Shown here piece by piece: positions 21,493 through 31,882 of a stretch of DNA of 64,000 nt (position 1 is its first letter; each line of letters begins with the position of its first letter). The stretch lies in the NCBI GenBank assembly GCA_001599295.1, contig BCGN01000011.1, positions 1-64,000 on the forward strand, written 5' to 3'. The stretch comes from Sporopachydermia quercuum (lineage: Eukaryota > Ascomycota > Sporopachydermiomycetes > Sporopachydermiales > Sporopachydermiaceae). Both the position numbers and the translations under genes were made by a program. The notes beneath the pieces are model-generated. The model was not told the origin of the DNA. It saw nothing but the letters and a program-made list of their open reading frames with translations, and did no database searches.

Positions 21493-23463
21493 ATGTCTGA
21501 TTCAACAGGATTTTCGACGAAACTACAGTCATATCCTTCAACGGACCTAAAGATTCAGCTAACTCAAAGGAACATTACAACTTGGCAGAAACTAGTTGAT
21601 AGTTGGACAACTGTTTTGAAATACGATATAAATCTAGTGGCTAAGGAAAAGAATTCCGAAAAGAAGGAAGAACTTCTAAATGAATTGCGCAGCTTCATAA
21701 CATCATATTTATTATGTCAGAGCGAATTGAGCATCAATTTTGTTCCAAGCAAGATAAAAGGATCTTACCTTGCTGCTTATCGTAAAAAGGAGAAAGAATT
21801 CAATGAACTGATTTTGAGAGTGTCATTATATTTGCACTCAATACAAGTGTTCCGTACTCTTGATGATGATTTATTTTGGATGTTTTTACGGGTTTTTTAT
21901 TCTTTGCCGTTGCTTGTTGTTTCTTTACTGAAAACTAGAGATATTACACAGCAAGTAAGAACGATAGTATGTCAGAGATTAGAAGCAAACACATTTGACG
22001 ACAAAGATTTAGCAGTATCTGTTTTAATTCTTACTGATAGGGAACTGAAGAGCATACTCGCGGCAAAAGACTTCATCCAACAATTAGAACAAGTGGAACT
22101 ATTAGATCAAGGTATTACGGATTATGGTGATGAGAAGCCAGAGAGTCAATTGATCAGATTTCTAATGTTAGTGCTTTTAGCTTTGGATGGCGATGAATTC
22201 AGAAGTATGCTTACTGCTCTAGACATATCAAATCATAAACAACTCGTATCATCAATCTACAAAAGACTTTCTAGTACGGTATGCCATCCATTGTTTTTAG
22301 AAGAAGCATCTAAAGATATTGTGCGACAATATTCCATACCCGCCAAATTCTTATCAGCAAGTAAACAAGATATAGACAGCTTGGTTGATATTTTCCCACA
22401 ATTGACATTTGATAAGGCTGAAGAAATCCTTTTAGATCATGATAATGATTTAGAGAATGCAACCAGCTTTTTGCTTGAGAACCCTGATGAAGCAAGAAAG
22501 CCAGTTAGAGGGGCTCGTAAGTCGAAATACGACAATGATGATATATCAAGACTTAATTTTTCGAAAGTCAAATTGTTGCACTCTGGAGATAACGATGATA
22601 ACGAGTTTTCAAGCATTGATGCAGAAGAAAGTTCTGTGAAATCTAAAAGTTTAGAAGTCACGTTAAGACTATTATATCAAGCAGATGAAGACGAGCGTGA
22701 TGATACATATGATGAAGCAGAAGCATTTAATTCAAGAGAGAAATCAATAACTAATATGAAACCTACCAACAAGAGATTTAATAGTAAGAAGAATGTGGAA
22801 CTTATTTTTGACAATGATGATGATCTTGATGTTGATGATACTAGTGCTTCTAGTAGCACCTTGATATCAGACGATAAATATGATCAAAGACGTGATAGAG
22901 AATCTGTTGGTGACACTTCTGCAGAAGCAGAAGCAAATAGAAAAGAACTTTTTCTATGGCTTGAGTTCAAAGACAGTCCAAATGCTTTCACAGTGGATTA
23001 TCGAAAGACAGAGATAAGGCAGAAAATGATATATAAACTAAAATGGACGAATGAACAGATTGAAGGTTGGGCTAGAATAATTCAACAAGAACCTGAAAGA
23101 GCTCGTGCATTACAAGAACTAGAATTAGACTACATTGATGTTGTAAGAAGCCATCCTGTTGAATCTATTGTTAGAAACTTCTCGTCCTCAAAGGTCAAAA
23201 TAGGTAAAAAGTCACTACGAAGCGGTAATGGTGTCACTTCTACGGGTAGCAATAAGGGTAATTCTAATCATACTAAGAAAAAAGAAGAAAGTGGAAGTGG
23301 TAATAATAAACAGAAAGGAAAAGATGGAGATAAAAATGAGGGAAACAAAACTAATACAAAGAACAAAAATGCTACTAGGAATAAGACTCAGAATAAAGCC
23401 AGTGGTGGTAATCACAATAGAAAAGCTGGTCATGCAAAGAAAATGGCAAGAGCAGGGATGTAA
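21493..23463 (+). CDS. CUE3: Cue3-like CUE-domain protein (ASCC2 family, ribosome quality trigger complex)
   Basis: This 656-residue protein matches Cue3/Rqt3, the yeast partner of ASCC2. It binds ubiquitin on collided ribosomes and helps Slh1 split them. The N-terminal half is helical. The CUE domain is at about residues 291-333, beginning KQDIDSLVDIFPQLTFDKAE and ending in a FLLEN helix; the MFP-type motif appears as IFP and the di-leucine as IL-L. The last 90 residues are Lys/Asn/Gly-rich, suited to RNA or ribosome contact. Saccharomyces Cue3 is 624 residues. The start at 21493 has no upstream in-frame ATG nearby. It converges on NSA1. Confidence 0.85.
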   Translation: MSDSTGFSTKLQSYPSTDLKIQLTQRNITTWQKLVDSWTTVLKYDINLVAKEKNSEKKEELLNELRSFITSYLLCQSELSINFVPSKIKGSYLAAYRKKEKEFNELILRVSLYLHSIQVFRTLDDDLFWMFLRVFYSLPLLVVSLLKTRDITQQVRTIVCQRLEANTFDDKDLAVSVLILTDRELKSILAAKDFIQQLEQVELLDQGITDYGDEKPESQLIRFLMLVLLALDGDEFRSMLTALDISNHKQLVSSIYKRLSSTVCHPLFLEEASKDIVRQYSIPAKFLSASKQDIDSLVDIFPQLTFDKAEEILLDHDNDLENATSFLLENPDEARKPVRGARKSKYDNDDISRLNFSKVKLLHSGDNDDNEFSSIDAEESSVKSKSLEVTLRLLYQADEDERDDTYDEAEAFNSREKSITNMKPTNKRFNSKKNVELIFDNDDDLDVDDTSASSSTLISDDKYDQRRDRESVGDTSAEAEANRKELFLWLEFKDSPNAFTVDYRKTEIRQKMIYKLKWTNEQIEGWARIIQQEPERARALQELELDYIDVVRSHPVESIVRNFSSSKVKIGKKSLRSGNGVTSTGSNKGNSNHTKKKEESGSGNNKQKGKDGDKNEGNKTNTKNKNATRNKTQNKASGGNHNRKAGHAKKMARAGM

Positions 23464-23847
23464 AAATAATTGTATGTGAATATAACAAAGCAAAATGCTA
23501 CCATATTGAACTGCATATGTATACTTATAGAATCTGATAGTCTTATGAAATGGACTCTTTATGTTTTGTATGTTGTTTTATATATAATAGAGAATGTATG
23601 ATGCCGAACGATTTTCTATGTGTTGTGAATTGTTATTCAGTAGGCAATACTGAAGTTTTTCTTAACTAGATGTGCATGAAGTTTAACAGCCATTTACATC
23701 CATCAAATNGCAATCAAATCAAAATTTATGCGTTTAATGGTAGATTTCCTTTTATATTACAACATTATTGACACAACGTAATAACTAGAATTATCCGTTC
23801 TCAGCTCATCTGCTTTATTTGGTATATTAATCATTTGAATTGAACTA
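23464..23847. other. Convergent 3' intergenic region CUE3 / NSA1
   Basis: AT-rich sequence between two 3' ends, with one ambiguous base at 23709. No gene or structured element is seen. Confidence 0.6.
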
Positions 23848-25297
23848 TTAATTTGAAGCTCCCTTCAAACCCTTCTTCTTCTTTTTCAAAATTTGCTCTC
23901 TAATACGTTTCCTTGGCTGTTGATCTTCTTCCAGTTCATTCCACATTTCTTCCTCATCAGACTCTTCTTTAAGCTTTCCTTTCCCATCAGTTTCAATGAC
24001 TTTGTTTTCTTCTTCTTCCTTGACAGCCAGCTCTTGATTCAAAGCAGCATTCACAATGAACACACTGTTGATTTTAGTACCAACATAAATCTTTGCCAGG
24101 ACTTGTTTAGAGTCAACTAAGTCATAAACTCGCAGATATCTATCTAGACCACCTGTAGCCAATAACGATCTATAATTTTCACTATAACTTTTGTTTTCTA
24201 ATGATGATTTTCTTTTCTTTTCATTGATGACTAAAGTATGTAAAGCAGTTGTTGCGCCTGTTGATCCTTTATATTTATGAACTAGACGGCCTGTTCGGTA
24301 GTCAAAAAATGCGGTGGTTACTCTGTTATCAGAACAAATAATGTGTCTATAATATGTAAATGTTAGTTAGCTCAACAGCATTGTATACATTACTGGGAAT
24401 ACCAGTGCAAATAACTAAAACAGTTTCAGCAATTCCAATAACAGAATGCTCGCAAAACACCTTTTAAACATACCCTTCCATATCCCCTTCTGTCACTTTC
24501 ACGATAGAATCCAATGATGTTTTATTACTTATGTAGGGCCTTTTACCCTTAGAAGTGTCATATACTCGAATATGACCATAATGAGTCGTAGTTACTAATT
24601 TCCAGAACTTTGGTGGGGTTTCAACAACATCTTCATCTTCTCTTTTGATTTCAAGCTCAGAAGGGTCTCCACCTGTTGGTGGTTTATCAACGAACATTAT
24701 TCCCGTAATCCATATTGGAACTCGTAGATCCAATTTATCATGTTTCACGTTTTTCCCTTTGAACAGTTCAACTATACTTTTGGATTTGATTTCAACAATC
24801 TGGATATCGTTTTCTTTACCACCAAATGCGTAGATATTGCGTTGATAAGGATGTGGTTCGAATGCACTTATTGGACCCTTCAGTATTAGTCTATCCAAAG
24901 GTACTTCTGCTAATGACTCAACTGACATCTCTTTCAGCCCATTTAGATTTATCAACGTTAAGTTACCATTTTCACTGCATACTGAAAGAATCCCATGCCC
25001 GAACTTCAGACTGACAAATGTGTCTTTTGCTGTCTTCAGATCATTCCATTGGAACACTTCTGTATAACTGGACAAGTGATATACTTGAACCGAGCCCTGT
25101 TCTCTAGCTGTGCAAACGTATTTGTGGTTTCTAATTGAGAGAACAATCAGCTGTTCAACTTTGTTACTAGATCCTTCTTCACAGACTGCTTTGATGGATA
25201 TTGGTTGAATGGCATCTTGTTTTGATGTATCAGTTCCTATGTTGAAAACAATCTCTTTGATACAGCCAGTTTCTTCTGTAGCTATGATAACTTTCAT
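23848..25297 (-). CDS. NSA1: 60S biogenesis factor Nsa1 (WDR74 family), two exons
   Basis: Nsa1 is a seven-bladed propeller in early nucleolar pre-60S particles, released by Rix7. Exon 1 is 25297-24474, the intron 24473-24347 and exon 2 24346-23848, giving 440 residues (Saccharomyces 463). The join is inside a Gly codon, and translation continues as HIICSDNRVTTAFFDY, which restores the missing propeller strands. Blades are seen in exon 1 (YVCTAREQGSVQVYH, YAFGGKENDIQIVE, YGHIRVYDTSKGKRPY) and exon 2 (LLATGGLDRYLRVYD). The C-terminus is acidic then basic (RKRIREQILKKKKKGLK), like the flexible Nsa1 tail. Without splicing the frame stops right after the donor. RRPE/PAC-like motifs lie upstream. 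Confidence 0.92.
24347..24473 (-). other. NSA1: Spliceosomal intron of NSA1
   Basis: A 127-nt phase-2 intron on the minus strand, with donor GTATGT, branch sequence CTAACTAAC close to the 3' end, and acceptor TTATAG. Splicing is needed to join the two halves of the propeller. Confidence 0.9.
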
Positions 25298-25980
25298 TAT
25301 GAATGCTTGTACTACGAAAAAGCAGTGTATGACTATAAAAAGTAGAAAATAAGCGGTACGAGTTTCATAAAGGTGACAAACGAAGTTTTAGTTAGAAGCT
25401 GTTGACAATCAGTTAAATAGAGGTAGGTAATTGTATAAATCACATAGAAATAGAAATTTTTTGTTTGATGTTACTCTATTTTTCACTTCCGAACAGGATG
25501 AGATGTAAAGTATTTCAAAGCATATTGACGGGTCATTCAGGAGACAAGTTTTATTCTGATTATGTGATACTCAAATAAAAGGGCAATTCAATTAACTTTT
25601 GAATATTGGATTAGTAGGGAGATGCTATCTATATGTCTAGTTGGTGTATTTTTCACTTACTTACAATGAGGAAAACTTTATAACCGTTCTTCTAGCATCT
25701 TAGAGTTTGTTTTGACGTTATTCTCCGAATACCTCGGTACTCAGAGCGGGCTAGTAGTCATTTACAAGATGTGACTTCGATTGTGAAATCCATCAAATTA
25801 AACGTCGTTGTTCATATACTAAATACAATATTCTATAATTCATTAGTGACAGTTCAATCTCTTTTCCATTTTCTTTCTTTTCTATGAAGTAAGCATGTTC
25901 TATAGAAGTATTAATTTATTTCTTCATCTTATTGCAGTAACTTCAGGGTTTCATTCATAATATATTGGATTCTTTTTCAA
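25298..25980. other. Intergenic region between SEH1 3' end and NSA1 5' end
   Basis: The 680-bp region holds the NSA1 promoter and the 3' end of SEH1. Apart from the motif pair listed separately I see nothing with a function. Confidence 0.5.
25453..25506. promoter_or_regulatory. RRPE-like and PAC-like motif pair upstream of NSA1
   Basis: GAAATTTTTT (25453-25462) resembles RRPE, and GATGAGATG (25498-25506) holds the PAC core GATGAG. The two together, 150-210 bp from the start, are the classic layout of yeast ribosome-biogenesis promoters. Inference from motifs. Confidence 0.45.
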
Positions 25981-27081
25981 TCACATTACAGCCTCTTCAG
26001 GGTATAGATTTGGTTGTTCGGTGGATATAACGCTCATACATTGGAACTCATTAGAGTATGTGCTTTTCCAGAGTCTAACTTTACCATCATCACCAGCCGA
26101 ACTTAGAATGGTCCCCGTGAAATTCCATGACACTCTCCAAACTTCACCTTTATGATCATCAAATGCACCAAGCAGCTCAACATTTAACAACGGCTGAGGC
26201 TTTGCTAATTGGTTCAAATCGTTTACATCAATCTCCACACTCTCCTGTGTATCTTCTATCATTCTTATATCATTGTTAGCATCAGATCCATTGTCTAGCT
26301 TGGTAGAATCATTTCTGGCTATATTATTCGTTGTTAGCTTTGTAGTTATCTTATAGATTCTCACATAACCATCTTTGGAACCTGTAGCAAGCAGTTGATA
26401 GCTTCTTCCCATACTAGGAGCCCAAGCAACGTCTCTAATCAAGCCTTGGTGTTCATTTAACGTGGCCACAACAGTTAGTCTACCTCTTGCATCACGAGAA
26501 TATATCAGTCCTTGGTCTAATGCACATACTACTAGTCTTTCCGAGGTGAACTTTGATGGACACCATGTGATCGCAAAAGCCGATTGCAATTGACGCGCAG
26601 GTGGCGATGATAGTATATTAACTTCTGCTGTACAAGTCCACGACCTCAAATCGTTATGTTCCAGGGCATCATAGATACGGAAATAACCATCTGATCCAAT
26701 GGCACCTAAACGCAATCCTAAATTGCTAGGAGCAAATGCTATGTCATACACAGGGCCATTTGAATTCGCTAGAACCGCTCTCCTTTTCCATCTTCTACCT
26801 GAACCATGTTGTTCAGACCTGTCTTCCTCAAAAATCCTCACACTTCTATCATATGAGCATGAAGCAATTAATTGACCAAACTCTGGTACTGCCCATACAA
26901 CTTTTGATACAGCTGAGTCATGTGCTTTCCAAGAATCTGACAAAACCCATGAGCCGGGAGTAGGACCACTATCAAATACTTTTATATGATGATCGGCCGA
27001 GCATGTTGCTATTCGTTTACCGTAGAAATCATAAGCAATATCTTGAACTAGATCTTCATGACCAGTTATAAGAGGTCTCAT
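25981..27081 (-). CDS. SEH1: Nucleoporin Seh1 (Nup84 and SEA complexes)
   Basis: Seh1 is a WD40 propeller shared by the Nup84 Y-complex of the nuclear pore and the SEA/GATOR2 complex at the vacuole. The product is 366 residues; the Saccharomyces protein is 349. It begins with the family signature GHEDLVQDIAYDFYGKRIAT followed by SADHHIKVFD. Further blades are ASCSYDRSVRIFEED, AIGSDGYFRIYDALE, LATGSKDGYVRIYK and SSAGDDGKVRLWK. An acidic, Asn-rich insertion at about residues 255-295 lies between blades 5 and 6. The ATG at 27081 is eight codons before the first conserved block. A palindromic GTCACGTGAC lies 276 bp upstream. Confidence 0.95.
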   Translation of the reverse strand: MRPLITGHEDLVQDIAYDFYGKRIATCSADHHIKVFDSGPTPGSWVLSDSWKAHDSAVSKVVWAVPEFGQLIASCSYDRSVRIFEEDRSEQHGSGRRWKRRAVLANSNGPVYDIAFAPSNLGLRLGAIGSDGYFRIYDALEHNDLRSWTCTAEVNILSSPPARQLQSAFAITWCPSKFTSERLVVCALDQGLIYSRDARGRLTVVATLNEHQGLIRDVAWAPSMGRSYQLLATGSKDGYVRIYKITTKLTTNNIARNDSTKLDNGSDANNDIRMIEDTQESVEIDVNDLNQLAKPQPLLNVELLGAFDDHKGEVWRVSWNFTGTILSSAGDDGKVRLWKSTYSNEFQCMSVISTEQPNLYPEEAVM

Positions 27082-27587
27082 CGCGATTGATTGATATATG
27101 ACGTGGAGTATGAAAGAGCTTTAACAATGAACAATCAGTCTCAATCAAGATAAATCTTTGTTATTTTAAAGTAGCTGGAATCAATAAAATGATGAATTTC
27201 AGAGACATAATTCGATTGATAAGAGATCGAAGTTTCAAAATATAGAATGAAGGTTAATAAATATTACGAAACATCAGGAAGTTTCTTATTGAGATTAGAG
27301 GGGAAGTTCTTGATATAGTTTATGATTTTCGTTTTGAGCAGAAAAGGGATTTTATTGTCACGTGACTAATTAGTATTGGAAGAGATAATCTGAAATAAAC
27401 AGATAAATATACGTTGCGCATTAAATGATGGTATGATGTTAAATACACATAATAATAGTACAATTTGAGTGGTGTGTTGGGTATGCCTGTGATAAGGGCA
27501 TACCATGAAAATATTAAAGTATAACATTAAGAGAAGTGTGACGAGCTATGTGTATATGGATATGAACGAGAAACAACCTCCAAAGAG
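27082..27587. other. Intergenic region between RTS2 3' end and SEH1 5' end
   Basis: Promoter side of SEH1. It contains the E-box palindrome listed separately; otherwise it is AT-rich with no gene. Confidence 0.5.
27357..27366. promoter_or_regulatory. GTCACGTGAC palindrome (Cbf1-type E-box)
   Basis: A perfect 10-bp palindrome matching the Cbf1 consensus RTCACRTG on both strands. It lies in the SEH1 promoter. Confidence 0.5.
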
Positions 27588-28499
27588 TTATGACGTTCGA
27601 ATCTTTTTGAATTTATCTCTTGCTTGTTTTTTTGATATCAGCCTTTCCAGATTATTTTTTATTAACCGTTTCGATGGTTGATAACCAACGCTATTATCGA
27701 TATCTGCTTTAGCATGTTTCTTTTCTTTGCTGGCAAGCTTGAATACATTTGGTTTCTTGATAGGTTTTGATTTGGTCGAAAAACTTAATTTCTTCTTTAT
27801 CTCATCATTTGAAACATTTTCACTTTCGATCTTCTTCGCGTTATTCAACTGTAGTTTTACTGGACCCTCAGTTTTCAGTAGTTTACCTCTATTTTCGAGC
27901 TCCTCCTTTTCTTGCTTGAGTCGTAATGAATTCTCCTGCGACTGCTTCTGGGCTTGTTCAACCTGTTTTGCAAGAAATCTCAGTTGGATTTCTTGTTCTG
28001 ATTTCTTTAGTTTTTCCGCTTTCTTCAAAGATTCCTGCCGCAGAGTGCTCTCTGATGATTTATCAATGTACGACAAACAGAGGCCATCCCTTTCATCATT
28101 GACCACTCTACATATGCCTTCTTTACCTAAATATGCAACAAAAGCTGTTAATGAAGACCATTTTGTGGAATTCATGTGAATGTGATTTTTATCTTGAATG
28201 TACTCTTGGTATACTAAATTAGCTTTCTTTCTCTTCTCTCCATGTTTTGTTTTGAGTATCGATAAAAATCCTCTGAGAAATTCTTCTGAATATTTGTCGA
28301 TAGCTTCAGCACCATTACGACTTTCAGCAATTTCGAGCATTCTTCTTAAATGCGATTCACTTTGAGTATGACACTTGAATCCATTTTCATCTCTACATTG
28401 CTTTTCGCACACTTGACAGTACCATTTCAACTTCAGAAGACCTTTCGCCTTCATCTGGTTCGCAAGGAACTTTGGTGTCCCAAATTCTGCACGTCCCAT
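27588..28499 (-). CDS. RTS2: KIN17/Rts2-family zinc-finger protein
   Basis: This 303-residue protein belongs to the KIN17 family, called Rts2 in Saccharomyces: nucleic-acid-binding nuclear proteins linked to DNA repair/replication and, in larger eukaryotes, the spliceosome. The N-terminal signature GTPKFLANQMKAKGLLKL is followed by a C2H2-type finger at about residues 27-50 (WYCQVCEKQCRDENGFKCH, with the last His in ESHLRR). Residues 52-150 form the winged-helix domain (NSTKWSSLTAFVAYLGKEG). The remaining half is a Lys/Glu-rich coiled coil with a basic tail. The C-terminal KOW domains of human KIN17 are absent, as in other yeasts. It is head to head with OMA1 over 1 kb. Confidence 0.9.
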   Translation of the reverse strand: MGRAEFGTPKFLANQMKAKGLLKLKWYCQVCEKQCRDENGFKCHTQSESHLRRMLEIAESRNGAEAIDKYSEEFLRGFLSILKTKHGEKRKKANLVYQEYIQDKNHIHMNSTKWSSLTAFVAYLGKEGICRVVNDERDGLCLSYIDKSSESTLRQESLKKAEKLKKSEQEIQLRFLAKQVEQAQKQSQENSLRLKQEKEELENRGKLLKTEGPVKLQLNNAKKIESENVSNDEIKKKLSFSTKSKPIKKPNVFKLASKEKKHAKADIDNSVGYQPSKRLIKNNLERLISKKQARDKFKKIRTS

Positions 28500-29544
28500 T
28501 GTAAATGAATATTTCTTTAGAAAGCTTTAAGGAACCTCTTTGAAGGCACAAGTGATTTTTAATTCAATTCTAACAATTGTGGCCACGTAAATGATCGAAC
28601 ACAAGTAGATAAGAAATACTAAATAATGATGTAGAAGTAATGTTAGCAAATTTGATGAGTGAACAGAAGATATTCAGGTGTGCGCAAGTATGCATATTTA
28701 TGCAATACTGAAATAGAGTTTAAGCATTGCAGTAACATTGCATAAATTGATAAACTTTATTTATAGTTAGCTGNAGTACATTTGTATATCCTAAAAGATT
28801 TGTGTATAGCGAGCGATTCGAATAAAATTCTAAGGTGTATTAATATATCTAATAGAAAAAGTTCATTAGATCTTAAAGTTATTATTAAAACCAGAACTGA
28901 AACATGCCGGATATTCACTGGGGAAGTTGCACACTCTTTTTATACCCTTCCATTCAGGCTGTTCCTAAGCATTAGCAGATAGAACCTGCTCCCAGCTTTG
29001 AGAACTCTCAACAAAGGAATCCATGTTAAACTCGTAATAATGAGCTTCTTTTCTCGGTTACTTTCTTTTATATTTATTCAAGTAAAGTATAATTTACTTT
29101 GATCACCAAATCTTTCCATTCTCACTTTACATGCTTGTCATAAATCTTATTTTCTTCTGCATCTGTATGCATTATCCTGCAGACTATTTGCTTCTATCCA
29201 AATCTGTGCCACTTTACGAAACTGTTCTGCTTTCTCTTTCTTTCCATAATGTTCTAGATTAGGTATATCACGAACTCATACATCGAATAGATTAACATCT
29301 ATATATCATCTCAAGAGCGAGGTGGTATTTCAAAGACTGGAGGTAGCTAGAAAGTTAGAAGGTGAAAGAGAAAAGCTGGACTGAGAAGTTTGATCGATCT
29401 ACATTTATACATGATTGATAAGAATTGCTGAGATTATTGATTCCTGTTGGTTCCAGTGCTAGCTGCCGATGGTATAATACGAATTAAAGGATATAATATT
29501 AATATTAACTACCAAGCACTTTGTTTTACATAAGTTGATTAATC
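28500..29544. other. Divergent promoter region RTS2 / OMA1
   Basis: A 1-kb AT-rich stretch between divergent starts, with one ambiguous base at 28774. No further gene is seen; a 66-codon frame at 28782-28982 has no family match. Confidence 0.5.
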
Positions 29545-30609
29545 ATGTTCAGAATACTATTCAGCCAACAAAAATTAGCAAGTGGTACTAATCTTGGCAC
29601 TGGTTTTACTGCAAGAGTCAAAAGTAAAAAGTATGCAAAACTAATTGTTGAACGACGCTATGCAACATATCATAAGTTTGATGAACCACCATTAGCTGTA
29701 ACAACTGCTACAATATTTGGACATAGGACGACAAGGATTTTGATTGCTTTGGGAATAATCCCATTATGCTACTATGCTACAAAATTTGAACCCGCTCCTG
29801 TCACTGGGCGAAGGAGATTTATGGCTGTCAGTCCAGAGATTGAAAGAAGAATGGGTGAATATATGTATCGACAACAGCTAGCAGCCCTGAAAGGTCAGTT
29901 TTTGCCATCTTCAGATCCCCAGACGATTCGAGTAGCCAGAGTCATCCGAAGGATATTGGAAACAATCAAGCAGGATTCTGACCCATCTAAAAGCTTGAAT
30001 GTTACATTTGATGAGAATACTACAAAAGCTGGAGCAGAGCTTTTGAAGAACGACTGGAAGATTCATGTTATTAATGACCCTCAAGGGCCACCAAATGCTT
30101 TTGTTATGCCCTCAGGGAAAGTGTTTGTTGTGTCCTCAATTCTTCCTCTGTGCAGTACTGACGATGAACTAGCAACAGTTCTAGCTCATGAGGTATCACA
30201 TCAATTAGCCCGTCATACAGGTGAGCAATTGTCAAAGTCACCTATTTATATGCTCATGTCATTGTTCCTATATACAATAACTGGATCTAGCGGGCTCAAT
30301 GATTTGCTGATTTCGTCATTCTTTGAAAGACCTGCATCCAGAGAAATGGAGACTGAAGCAGACCACATAGGGCTCATGTTGATGAGTAGTGCGTGCTACG
30401 ATCCCAGGGCTGCAATAACATTCTGGAATAAAATGGCAGCAGTGGAAAGATCTATGGGAAATAGTGGAAATGTTTTAGCAGGTATTTTTAGTACCCATCC
30501 TCTCAATGAGACAAGAATTTCTAATATGAAGAGTTGGATGGAAGAAGCATATCAAAAACGTGAGGCAGCTGGTTGCGAATCATACTCTGCTTTCAGAAGC
30601 CTGTTCTGA
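29545..30609 (+). CDS. OMA1: Mitochondrial inner-membrane metalloprotease Oma1 (M48)
   Basis: Oma1 is a stress-activated zinc protease of the mitochondrial inner membrane and takes part in quality control of membrane proteins. The 354-residue product (Saccharomyces 345) starts with a basic, Arg/Lys-rich presequence. One membrane segment lies at about residues 70-86 (RILIALGIIPLCYYATKF). The M48 zinc motif HEVSH is at about residues 215-219 within LAHEVSHQLARHTGEQ; the third ligand is the Glu of TEADHIGL near residue 271. SGKVFVVSSILPLCSTDDEL and SGNVLAGIFSTHPLNETRI are further family blocks. All catalytic residues are present. The next gene on the same strand, COA1, acts in the same membrane. 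Confidence 0.95.
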   Translation: MFRILFSQQKLASGTNLGTGFTARVKSKKYAKLIVERRYATYHKFDEPPLAVTTATIFGHRTTRILIALGIIPLCYYATKFEPAPVTGRRRFMAVSPEIERRMGEYMYRQQLAALKGQFLPSSDPQTIRVARVIRRILETIKQDSDPSKSLNVTFDENTTKAGAELLKNDWKIHVINDPQGPPNAFVMPSGKVFVVSSILPLCSTDDELATVLAHEVSHQLARHTGEQLSKSPIYMLMSLFLYTITGSSGLNDLLISSFFERPASREMETEADHIGLMLMSSACYDPRAAITFWNKMAAVERSMGNSGNVLAGIFSTHPLNETRISNMKSWMEEAYQKREAAGCESYSAFRSLF

Positions 30610-31082
30610 TTCGATTTGGAGAACAATGTTGATACATAGAAATGAAACGAAGTATATTTTGAAGTTCCATATATATCACTTGCTAGCGTTTAGTATGTTT
30701 TTGTTTTTGTTTTATTCATATACATTTAAACCATTCATGAAATCTGAAAAGACTAATTTCTGAGATTATAACTGTATGATGAATAAAGTCCGGAAATAAT
30801 ACTGTTCTCCCTTCTTTCCTGATCATCTCCGAACTTACATAAATAGGAAATGATAGGCCTAATCTTTTATATAGTCTCCGAAGTCCTCTCCTCTCTAAGA
30901 ATAAAAAGAACGTCCATTTATTTCCTCCTCTCATCACCTTTTTCAAAATGCCTTACATCAAATTGTTTTACTATCATTTCTACAATTTATATATGAATAG
31001 ACGGAGGAATATTCATATCCTTCTTATTTTCCCGTATACTCTATCTTCTATACGTAGCTTCACGATGTGGCACCAAAATCAA
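30610..31082. other. OMA1-COA1 intergenic region
   Basis: A 470-bp spacer between tandem mitochondrial genes. The COA1 frame stays open upstream to an ATG at 30948, so part of it (30948-31082) could be coding if an upstream start were used; homology argues against that. Confidence 0.5.
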
Positions 31083-31685
31083 ATGATACTACGAATGGTG
31101 AGACCATTAAGAAGTTTCTCCCCAATGACAAGAGTGATCAACTTCAATACAAGTAATGCATTATATCAGAGATATGAAAGCACGCAGGCAGCTGAAAATA
31201 ATCACCCAAAAAGGCCAATGGTTGTTAACGAGGAACTTCCTGACGTTTTTGCTGCCCGTAGAAAGAGACGACTACAATTTGGTGCATTTTTGGTGGTAAT
31301 GACAATCACACTTCTAGGTACATTCAACTATGAGAAGCAGAGCTCTCCAGTAATTACTTCTTCAATGTATACATTACGCAGAAGCAGTAAAGCCCATGAG
31401 ATTTTGGGTAATAACATCAAGTTCAATAGTCCTGTACCATGGATTAGAGGACCTATTCAACATGTCAAGGGTTATGTTGATATAATATTTTCAGTTAAGG
31501 GAGACAAAGGAAAAGGTGTTGTTAGGTTGAAGGCTGATCGTGAGAATCGTAAATCTGAATTTCTTATTCATGAGTGGTCCTTAACTGTCGGTGATCAAGT
31601 ATTTGATTTATTGGAAGATGCCGATCCTATTAACTCGCTCGCCAAACCAGCATCTAAGAATATTTCAGGATTTTCTGAATCATAG
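31083..31685 (+). CDS. COA1: Cytochrome c oxidase assembly factor Coa1
   Basis: Coa1 is a single-span inner-membrane protein that joins Cox1-Mss51 assembly intermediates of complex IV. The product from this start is 200 residues; the Saccharomyces protein is 197 and begins with a similar MMLR-type stretch, here MILRMVRP. ATGs further upstream in the same frame (31065 and 30948) would add 6 or 45 residues that look unlike a conserved presequence. Residues about 1-50 form the presequence. Then come ELPDVFAARRKRRLQFGAFL, a membrane helix at about 62-80, and the COA1 domain with FNYEKQSSPVITSSMYTLRR, NSPVPWIRGPIQHVKGYVDI, FSVKGDKGKGVVRLKADREN and FLIHEWSLTV. Confidence 0.88.
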   Translation: MILRMVRPLRSFSPMTRVINFNTSNALYQRYESTQAAENNHPKRPMVVNEELPDVFAARRKRRLQFGAFLVVMTITLLGTFNYEKQSSPVITSSMYTLRRSSKAHEILGNNIKFNSPVPWIRGPIQHVKGYVDIIFSVKGDKGKGVVRLKADRENRKSEFLIHEWSLTVGDQVFDLLEDADPINSLAKPASKNISGFSES

Positions 31686-31882
31686 GTTGAAAGATGACTG
31701 ATGACTGAGTTGAAAAATCGTTATATGGTAAGTTATTTACACTTATTTCTTGTTTATTGTACATATCTGAATAATATATTATGTTTATTATACGGGATAA
31801 AATGATACACAGAAACTGATGGTGTTTCACGACATAAGGCTACAAGTGTGGCATTACAACTCTCTGACTTGGTTCTATTTAT

